Positions 1 to 5,120 of a stretch of 5,120 nt of DNA are shown piece after piece. This DNA comes from Bacteroidota bacterium (GTDB lineage: Bacteria > Bacteroidota > Ignavibacteria > Ignavibacteriales > Ignavibacteriaceae). Location: the NCBI GenBank assembly GCA_021796135.1, contig JAJYOQ010000323.1:1-5120 (forward strand). Reading direction: 5' to 3'. The notes under the pieces are model-generated. The model did not search any database. It saw only the letters and a list, made by a program, of their open reading frames with translations, and was not told the origin of the DNA. A program made the translations under genes and the position numbers. Positions within the stretch are counted from its first letter, which is position 1; each line of letters opens with the position of its first letter.

Positions 1-939
1 ACATCTGCGTACGGTTTTCGCCTTCCATCCGCCTTGGACAATCGACCAATGAAGTTTGAAGAGTTTACAAGCATGCTGGATCAGGTAATTTTTGTCAGCG
101 CCACACCGTCCGATTATGAACTTGAAAAAAGCGGCGGAGTCATTGTGGAACAAATTATAAGACCAACCGGTTTACTTGATCCGGAAATTGAAGTTAGACC
201 GATAAAAGGTCAAATAGACGATCTCATAGGAGAAATAAGAAAAAGAGTTATAATTAAAGAAAGGATACTTGTTACTACTCTTACAAAAAAGATGGCTGAA
301 GATTTATCTGATTATCTTGATAAAATAGGTATAAAAGTAAGGTATATTCATAGCGATATTGATTCTCTTGAGCGTGTAGAAATCCTTAGGGATCTGCGTC
401 TGGGAGATTTTGATGTACTCGTAGGCGTCAATCTTTTAAGAGAAGGGCTAGACTTACCGGAGGTTTCACTGGTTGCAATAATTGATGCCGACAAAGAAGG
501 TTTTTTAAGAAGCGCCCGTTCACTTATGCAAACTGCCGGAAGAACAGCCCGAAATGTCAATGGAAGGGTTATTATGTACGCAGATGTTATAACCGATTCA
601 ATGAAAAAAACAATTGATGAAACAGAGCGAAGAAGGAAAATTCAGACGCAGTACAATATTGAGAATAATATTTCCCCTCAGACTATATATAAAAGCATTG
701 AAGAAATTATGTCCTCTACTTCAATTGCCGATGTTCGTAAGAAGGAGGAAAAGCAGGATTTCTCCTTTGCTAAAGTATCCGAACCAATATTAAAATATAT
801 GAATACTGAACAAAAGAAGGATCTGGTTGAACAGTTAACTTATGAAATGCATCAGGCAGCAAAAGATTTAGAGTTCGAGAAAGCAGCTTCACTTAGAGAT
901 GAAATCAACCGGCTTAAAAAAATTGTCAACGGGAAATGA
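1..939 (+). CDS. uvrB: UvrABC system protein B, C-terminal part (5' end beyond window)
   Basis: UvrB is the damage-verifying, helicase-like subunit of cytoplasmic nucleotide excision repair. It is loaded by UvrA and then recruits UvrC for incision. The reading frame is open from base 1, and the first residues, [16 protein letters not shown], are a UvrB signature, so the gene starts upstream and the TTG at 34 is an internal Leu codon. The visible 312 residues are a little under half of a usual ~670-residue UvrB. Seen in order (fragment numbering): SATP (33-36); the second RecA-like helicase lobe with [15 protein letters not shown] (from 88); YIHSDID (115-121); motif [15 protein letters not shown] (142-155); motif [10 protein letters not shown] (177-184), whose arginines contact ATP in this family; and GETERRR-like DETERRR. 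A C-terminal UVR domain (about 274-308, with [13 protein letters not shown]) is the UvrC-binding module. No frameshift or missing key residue is seen. The gene ends 20 bases before the convergent yceH. Identity is very secure. Confidence 0.97.
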   Translation, partial: TSAYGFRLPSALDNRPMKFEEFTSMLDQVIFVSATPSDYELEKSGGVIVEQIIRPTGLLDPEIEVRPIKGQIDDLIGEIRKRVIIKERILVTTLTKKMAEDLSDYLDKIGIKVRYIHSDIDSLERVEILRDLRLGDFDVLVGVNLLREGLDLPEVSLVAIIDADKEGFLRSARSLMQTAGRTARNVNGRVIMYADVITDSMKKTIDETERRRKIQTQYNIENNISPQTIYKSIEEIMSSTSIADVRKKEEKQDFSFAKVSEPILKYMNTEQKKDLVEQLTYEMHQAAKDLEFEKAASLRDEINRLKKIVNGK

Positions 940-959
940 AAAAATGATTACTTATTAAA

Positions 960-1604
960 TTAAAACTGGTCTTTAAATTTTTCAAATTCTAGTTTTAAAT
1001 TATTTAGTTCAGAATGCAGATATTCTACTTCTTTTTCTAATTTTTCTATCCTACTATCAATTCCTATCTGATCCAAAATTTCAGCTTCTTCTGTCTCTTT
1101 AATAATAGGAGGCCCTGAAAACAAATGCGTAAATCTTGATTCTTTCAAGCCGGATTGTCTCGGGAGTTTAATTACCATAGGATTTTCTTTTTTAATCAAT
1201 TTTTGCAGAACCTCATCGATTTGTGTCAAACTTTCAAAGTCGAACATTCTCCCGCTTCGACTCTTGATTTCTCCCGGAGTTTGGGCTCCTCGAAGCAAAA
1301 GTGTACAAATGACGGCAGTTTCATCAGGCGATAGATTTAATGCTTCAGTAAAAGTCTGACGATATTTTGCTACTCTGATATCGTTTCCGGTAACTCTCCT
1401 TGCCAGCCCTTTTCCACGAAGTTTTTCCAATGTTTCTTCAATAATTTTCTCATCGAAAGAAACTACGGGTTCACGATTTGATTTTTGATTACAGGCATTC
1501 ATTAAAGAATTTATGGTAAGAGGATAATATTCAGGTGTAGTCAATTCTTTTTCGATTAAAGAACCAATTAACCTGACTTCTTCAAATGTCAAATCATAAT
1601 TCAT
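960..1604 (-). CDS. yceH: YceH family protein (DUF480/UPF0502), tandem winged-helix
   Basis: The 214-residue product matches the UPF0502/YceH family, whose E. coli member is about 215 residues. Visible family landmarks are an N-terminal winged-helix half with RLIGSLIEKELTTPEYYPLT (11-30) and NACNQKSNREP (36-46), a second winged-helix half with LRGAQTPGEIKSRSGRM (104-120), and the strand-like LPRQSGLKESRFTHLFSG (147-164). The last 30 residues (about 183-212) have heptad-spaced Leu/Ile/Phe and many Glu/Lys, suggesting a coiled coil that may aid oligomerisation. The fold suggests nucleic-acid binding, but the cellular role is poorly established, so no target is assigned. I chose the ATG at 1604 because GAAGG (1610-1614) lies 5 bases upstream; a TTG at 1616 would add four residues (M/L-K-A-F) and leave no upstream ribosome-binding site. 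The gene converges on uvrB and lies 94 bases downstream of the DUF4249 gene on the same strand. Family assignment is secure; function is not. Confidence 0.92.
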   Translation of the reverse strand: MNYDLTFEEVRLIGSLIEKELTTPEYYPLTINSLMNACNQKSNREPVVSFDEKIIEETLEKLRGKGLARRVTGNDIRVAKYRQTFTEALNLSPDETAVICTLLLRGAQTPGEIKSRSGRMFDFESLTQIDEVLQKLIKKENPMVIKLPRQSGLKESRFTHLFSGPPIIKETEEAEILDQIGIDSRIEKLEKEVEYLHSELNNLKLEFEKFKDQF

Positions 1605-1609
1605 AAATG

Positions 1610-1614
1610 CCTTC
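1610..1614 (-). promoter_or_regulatory. Ribosome-binding site deciding the yceH start
   Basis: GAAGG on the minus strand sits 5 bases before the ATG at 1604. It overlaps the first codons of the alternative TTG start at 1616, so it supports the ATG. Confidence 0.55.
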
Positions 1615-1636
1615 AAAGATTAAATAATGTAATTAT

Positions 1637-1676
1637 CCAAAGAAAGAATATTTAAATATGAAAACAAAATATTTAA
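1637..1676 (-). terminator. Possible weak terminator or operator: AT-only stem-loop
   Basis: Read on the minus strand, TTAAATAT (1676-1669) and ATATTTAA (1659-1652) are perfectly complementary, giving an 8-bp stem with a 9-base loop. ATATTCTTTCTTTGG follows (1651-1637). It lies 22 bases past the DUF4249 stop, where a terminator for the receptor operon would be expected. The stem has no G-C pairs and the T-run is interrupted, so it would be a poor intrinsic terminator. The right arm also belongs to a 12-base perfect palindrome ATATTTAAATAT (1648-1659), so it could equally be a protein site or chance in AT-rich DNA. Confidence 0.22.
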
Positions 1677-1698
1677 TTAGTTGAAATCAATGTAAGTA

Positions 1699-2568
1699 TT
1701 ATCTTGTAATTGAAAAAGTCACAGTATCTTTAATTGCAGATGCAAAGACACCGATACCGTCTCCGTTAAAAATTAAAACAGGTTCATGGAAATTACCGTC
1801 AAATTCCTGAACCGAAGGTGCGGTCATCAAATAGTCTTTGAAATTAGTGTCGCCAGCATAAACAATAACTGAATAATTGCTATAAAACCACATATCCCGG
1901 ATATTTAAAGTAAATGGATAAGTATTATTAGAATAAGAATTTATATTATTTAAAGTCTGATATCTGAACTTATAATCATTAAAATTATTCAAAATTTTAA
2001 CGGTATCCAGATTAGATCTAAAAGCATTATTGTATATAAAATTATTAAGACTTGCTGAATCCGGTACAATTGAAAAAACGTAAAACTCAGTGCCGGGAGA
2101 GGTTCTAAAATTAATGGTAATTGGGGCTGAGTTATAGGCAAAAGTTCCAAGATTTTTATTTAAAATTGAGAACCCCTTTTGAGGTGTCGTAGTTGTAGAT
2201 GTAGTATGAAGATTTTTACCGTCTATTGTTGCATATACTTCTAAAGTATATGATTTGCCATAATCTACAATAATCTGGTTATTAAAATATGAATTCTTCT
2301 GCGGATCAAAAGTCAGAGGTATACCATTTATTGTGATTATAACTTTATTCATTAAGGGAGTGAGATAAAGCTGAGACTGGTCAATTGGGGCGCCAAGAGC
2401 ATAATTTCTCATGAGCTTTATATCGTCAACCGATTCACCGCAATATAAGTATCCTTCTACGGTTATCTTTGGCTCATAAGGAGCGTTATTTACGTCAACA
2501 CCAGGGTTACCGCATTCAAAAAATATAAAGGAAAGGATAACTGTGATAAATAATTTTATGTATTTCAT
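1699..2568 (-). CDS. DUF4249-type outer-membrane-associated lipoprotein, partner of TonB-dependent receptor
   Basis: This 289-residue protein begins with Lys residues and a hydrophobic stretch (6-17, LFITVILSFIFF) followed by Cys19, which reads as a lipoprotein signal peptide. The residue before the cysteine is Glu18 (FFEC), unlike the usual small residue at that place. After a short linker the PYEPKITVEGYLYCGE segment (about 31-46) resembles the conserved start of DUF4249 proteins (PKLVVEG-type strand). The rest is rich in Asn, Thr and Tyr and looks beta-stranded, with a Thr/Ser run STTTTTP-like near 123-129 (TTSTTTTPQKG). I see no catalytic motif. DUF4249 genes are commonly found next to TonB-dependent receptors in Bacteroidota, and here the gene starts 21 bases after the receptor stop on the same strand, so the two are almost certainly co-transcribed. 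The inferred role is an accessory surface or periplasmic lipoprotein of that receptor, perhaps binding ligand; this is by context, not shown. No clear Shine-Dalgarno sequence precedes the ATG. Confidence 0.8.
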   Translation of the reverse strand: MKYIKLFITVILSFIFFECGNPGVDVNNAPYEPKITVEGYLYCGESVDDIKLMRNYALGAPIDQSQLYLTPLMNKVIITINGIPLTFDPQKNSYFNNQIIVDYGKSYTLEVYATIDGKNLHTTSTTTTPQKGFSILNKNLGTFAYNSAPITINFRTSPGTEFYVFSIVPDSASLNNFIYNNAFRSNLDTVKILNNFNDYKFRYQTLNNINSYSNNTYPFTLNIRDMWFYSNYSVIVYAGDTNFKDYLMTAPSVQEFDGNFHEPVLIFNGDGIGVFASAIKDTVTFSITR

Positions 2569-2589
2569 ATAGAATAATAATTTTGTTTT

Positions 2590-4962
2590 CTAAAATTTGA
2601 TAGTTACGCCGAGACTCGGTAGAAAAGGGAGCATATCAACAGTAGTTATATTTTGTACAATCATTCCATTTGTAATATTGCTGCTATAACTTATAAACCA
2701 GACATTCTTTCTGTTGCCGATATTAAAAATTTGAAGATACGGGGCAAGAGACCATGATCCGTAGTCTTTTTCCCAAGTAATGCTTACATCTAATCTTATA
2801 TATGCCGGAAGTCTGTAAGTATCAATTGTTCCCGGGTATAACTTATATCCCGGAAGGTTCTGACTTCCGGTATTATAATTATCCCAATTTGGAAGAGAGT
2901 TGACAAAATAGGCAGAAGCCGGAACTGTAATTGGTTGTCCGGTAGTATAAATGAAATTCAATCCCAGCAGCCAATTTGAAGAATGTTTTGAAGCAATTCC
3001 GCTCCAATTGCCATTGAATATATCAGTAACATTTCCGTTTAGAACAAAATTAAGTACAGATGTTCTGTCCTGTCTCGGTAAAAATGAGTTACCTTGATTT
3101 ATACCATCAAAAGTATACTTTGTTTGAGACAATGAATAAGAAATCCATCCAGTAACGGCTCCGATATCTTTTCTCAGCATCAACTCAAGACCGATGGATC
3201 TTCCGTCTCCTCTGGTAAATAAATTTTGAGAGGAAGTATAAACCGGATTACCATTTGCTTCAAAATAATTCGGCTTTATTTGGGCAGTATAATTTTGATT
3301 AAATATATACAAGTTTTTATAATTTTTTAAATAAGTTTCAGCCTCAAAGACAAAAAAGTTACTTATTTGCTTTTCGTAACCAAAAATAAAATGACTAGCA
3401 GAAGAACTTTTAATATTCTTATCTGCCATCATCCAAATACTTGAAATAAATAATCTTTGAATACTATCTACATATTGATCATACAATCCCGTTGCAAATT
3501 TTAAACTGCTTGTTTCAGACAGCCGATACTTCAATGACAATCGCGGTTCATAATTTGTGAAAGTTTTGTCGGAGGCAAACTTATTATATCTTAATCCGGC
3601 TTCGATATTCCATATAGGGTCCGGCTGCCAAATAAGGCTAGCGTATCCATTTATTTCATTAGCCTTATTAGTAAAATCCACAAGACCGGAATTCCAGCTA
3701 AAATTATACAAATTATTAAGCTGTTTATACTCTGCGCCTATTTTTAGGTTCATTTGATTAGTTAAATAATAAACGAGAGATCCTTTTGCAGTATAGTCGA
3801 TTAAAGAATTAGTTTCTTCAAGCGGCTGTGATTGATTGAAACTGAAATTAGAATTAAAATTACTGTTAGTAATTAGGAAGCTCGAGAAAATTTTATCGTT
3901 AAACAGATGCACCCAATTAATGGATCCCAGCTTGTTGCCCCAGTTATATAGAACGTGAGGACTTTGAGGAGAGGTATTATTTACCTGGAAATCAAGATTA
4001 TCGCTGCTTCCGAAATAGCTAGCTGTAATATTATCTTTATCTCCCAGCTGAAAAAATCCTTTTAAGTCTCCGTCATCGAAATAATAATTTGGAAGATTTT
4101 TGATAAATTTTGAATAGGTTTGATCGATATAAGTTCTTCTAAAAGATCCTGATAATGAACCAAAAGAACCCAGAGGCATTTGCAGAGTTAAATTAGCAGC
4201 AATAAGGCTTAAATTAAAGTTACCTTCAAATTTATTTCGGTTACCGTCAAGGTTAATTACATTTATTACCGAAGAAAGTCTCCCTCCATATTCTGCGCCA
4301 AAACCACCTTTAGAGACCTCAACTCTTTTGATGGCATTTGTATTAAAGGTCGAGAATATACCGAAAGCATGTTCCGGATTATAAATTTCAGCCCCGTCAA
4401 TCAGATACAAATTTTGGTCCGGAGTGCCCCCGCGGACATAAATAGCTGAAGAAAAATCAGAGAGCGATGTTATTCCCGGCATAGTTTGCAAAGCGCGGAG
4501 AAGGTCAGCTTCAACTACCTTTGGGATATCATTAACTTGCTGAGAATTCATTACAATTGTGGAGAGTGGTTTTGCAAAAAGTTTATCTGCAAGTTTAATT
4601 GAATCACCTTTAACTAGAATTTCCCCGACTTTATATGCTTCCGGAACTAAATAGATTTTTAATATTTGGTGTTTTCCGTCTATATCCAGATTTTTCCGGA
4701 TATTCTTATAACCTATATAGCTTATAGTTAATTTTTGTTTGCCTTTTGGAACATCTAATATTACAAAATAACCGTTATTGTTAGTAATATTTCCCAAATT
4801 AGTTCCCGATATATAAACATTAGCTCCTATTAAAGATTCACCGGTCGATTTATCATATACATAACCGCTTATTGTGGAAGTATTATTGTTTTGCCCAAAA
4901 CTTGCAAAAGTTAATAATAAAAAGATTAGGAGTGTAAAGGAAAGTATTTCCTTTTTGTACAT
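2590..4962 (-). CDS. TonB-dependent receptor with N-terminal carboxypeptidase-regulatory-like domain
   Basis: This 790-residue outer-membrane protein should import an unidentified ligand using energy passed from TonB-ExbB-ExbD. A signal peptide is clear (KK then a Leu/Ile/Phe core, ending near 20-23, FASFG-Q). Residues about 29-105 form a carboxypeptidase-regulatory-like beta-sandwich (ISGYVYDKSTGESLIGANVY, then TNNNGYFVILDVPKGKQKL and ISYIGYK), which is typical of Bacteroidota receptors. EILVKGD (114-120) is in the place of a TonB box. The plug follows (about 125-235), with LLRALQTMPGI, IYVRGGTPDQNLYLIDGAEI (174-193), the AFGIFSTFN segment and VEVSKGGFGAEYGGRLSSVI. From about 240 to the end is an Asn/aromatic-rich 22-strand-type barrel finishing in Phe790 (GVTIKF), the terminal aromatic used by the BAM machinery. 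The length is normal for short (non-SusC) receptors. The start has AAGGA 8 bases upstream. The DUF4249 gene follows after 21 bases. No substrate can be read from the sequence: there is no SusD, sigma/anti-sigma or siderophore gene within the window. Confidence 0.93.
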   Translation of the reverse strand: MYKKEILSFTLLIFLLLTFASFGQNNNTSTISGYVYDKSTGESLIGANVYISGTNLGNITNNNGYFVILDVPKGKQKLTISYIGYKNIRKNLDIDGKHQILKIYLVPEAYKVGEILVKGDSIKLADKLFAKPLSTIVMNSQQVNDIPKVVEADLLRALQTMPGITSLSDFSSAIYVRGGTPDQNLYLIDGAEIYNPEHAFGIFSTFNTNAIKRVEVSKGGFGAEYGGRLSSVINVINLDGNRNKFEGNFNLSLIAANLTLQMPLGSFGSLSGSFRRTYIDQTYSKFIKNLPNYYFDDGDLKGFFQLGDKDNITASYFGSSDNLDFQVNNTSPQSPHVLYNWGNKLGSINWVHLFNDKIFSSFLITNSNFNSNFSFNQSQPLEETNSLIDYTAKGSLVYYLTNQMNLKIGAEYKQLNNLYNFSWNSGLVDFTNKANEINGYASLIWQPDPIWNIEAGLRYNKFASDKTFTNYEPRLSLKYRLSETSSLKFATGLYDQYVDSIQRLFISSIWMMADKNIKSSSASHFIFGYEKQISNFFVFEAETYLKNYKNLYIFNQNYTAQIKPNYFEANGNPVYTSSQNLFTRGDGRSIGLELMLRKDIGAVTGWISYSLSQTKYTFDGINQGNSFLPRQDRTSVLNFVLNGNVTDIFNGNWSGIASKHSSNWLLGLNFIYTTGQPITVPASAYFVNSLPNWDNYNTGSQNLPGYKLYPGTIDTYRLPAYIRLDVSITWEKDYGSWSLAPYLQIFNIGNRKNVWFISYSSNITNGMIVQNITTVDMLPFLPSLGVTIKF

Positions 4963-4970
4963 ACAAAAAT

Positions 4971-4975
4971 TCCTT
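4971..4975 (-). promoter_or_regulatory. Ribosome-binding site of the TonB-dependent receptor
   Basis: AAGGA on the minus strand lies 8 bases before the ATG at 4962, a normal Shine-Dalgarno spacing. The signal peptide starts immediately at this ATG, which supports the start. Confidence 0.55.
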
Positions 4976-5022
4976 GTTGAAAACTCAAATAATTAAATGG
5001 ACTGATTAATTAATATTCAGGG

Positions 5023-5055
5023 CAAGGTATATATATACGAAAGGCAAATCCTTTT
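5023..5055 (-). promoter_or_regulatory. Possible promoter region of the receptor-DUF4249 operon
   Basis: The receptor leader (4963-5120) is non-coding and very AT-rich. On the minus strand it holds the alternating tract TATATATATA (5037-5028) followed by CCTTG. TACCTTG partly fits the Bacteroidota -7 element TAnnTTTG, and TTTG (5049-5046) lies upstream, but the 15-base spacing is shorter than the usual one. Read as a sigma-70 promoter, the TATATA would be the -10 with only a weak TTTACT-like -35 at about 19 bases. Neither model is a good fit. Just upstream is a small dyad AAAGG-N5-CCTTT (5040-5054). It is the best promoter candidate in the leader, but only suggestive. Confidence 0.22.
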
Positions 5056-5120
5056 AAGTAAACTTGATAGATAATTGTAAGAAATATATTAAGAAATTTT
5101 TACTAAGCAAAAAATAAAAA

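Noticed and set aside
34..36. TTG as a possible start of a short UvrB-like protein
   Set aside because: The frame is open from base 1 and the preceding residues ([11 protein letters not shown]) are conserved UvrB sequence, so the gene is cut by the window edge rather than truncated.
348..560. A 70-residue open frame on the minus strand inside uvrB
   Set aside because: It lies wholly antisense to the conserved helicase motifs of uvrB. Its Ser/Arg/Leu-rich product resembles no family I know, and it is best explained as a shadow of the real frame.
937..1000. A bidirectional terminator between the convergent uvrB and yceH genes
   Set aside because: The only pairing found is TTAAAACT (960-967) with AGTTTTAA about 23 bases further on. 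It is AT-rich, has a long loop, lies within the yceH coding end and has no T-run, so it is not convincing.
3557..3757. A 66-residue open frame on the plus strand inside the receptor gene
   Set aside because: It is antisense to the receptor barrel, has no upstream ribosome-binding site of note and no recognisable domain.
1699..4962. A SusC/SusD polysaccharide utilisation locus
   Set aside because: The receptor is 790 residues, shorter than typical SusC proteins of about 1000. The partner does not resemble SusD (no helical tetratricopeptide-like character), and no glycoside hydrolase is present in the window.
5028..5037. TATATATATA as a microsatellite or phase-variation tract controlling the receptor
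   Set aside because: Five TA units is too short to suggest slippage-driven switching, and an ordinary AT-rich promoter explains it.

Overview
The window looks like AT-rich chromosomal DNA from the Bacteroidota/Chlorobiota (FCB) side of the bacteria. The main reason is a TonB-dependent outer-membrane receptor with an N-terminal carboxypeptidase-regulatory-like domain, followed directly by a DUF4249-type lipoprotein; that pairing is characteristic of this superphylum. Two of the three genes whose starts are visible have Shine-Dalgarno-like motifs (AAGGA before the receptor, GAAGG before yceH). These motifs are generally scarce in classical Bacteroidia, so an Ignavibacteria-like or other deep lineage is a reasonable guess, but the window alone does not prove it.

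Layout: positions 1-939 (+) hold the C-terminal 312 codons of uvrB (nucleotide excision repair), cut by the left edge. After 20 bases comes a convergent gene on the minus strand (960-1604), a YceH/DUF480 (UPF0502) winged-helix protein. A 94-base AT-rich gap (1605-1698) separates it from a minus-strand pair transcribed right to left: the TonB-dependent receptor (2590-4962), then 21 bases, then the DUF4249 lipoprotein (1699-2568). Positions 4963-5120 are the non-coding leader of the receptor, with an AAGGA ribosome-binding site, a TA-alternating tract that could be a -10 region, and small dyads.

Functionally there are three units: DNA repair (UvrB), a probable regulatory or stress-related protein of poorly known role (YceH), and an envelope transport pair. 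In the pair, the 790-residue receptor should be the TonB-powered outer-membrane channel and the lipoprotein its probable accessory subunit. No substrate can be read from the sequence, and no sigma/anti-sigma (FecI/FecR-like) genes, hydrolases or siderophore genes lie within the window. The yceH gene is on the same strand downstream of the pair but probably has its own translation signals; co-transcription is possible but not shown.

I found no RNA genes, CRISPR arrays, insertion sequences or clear mobile-element boundaries. The region is mostly ordinary. The points worth a second look are the uncharacterised receptor/DUF4249 pair, a glutamate just before the lipobox cysteine, and AT-only dyads in the two larger intergenic gaps.
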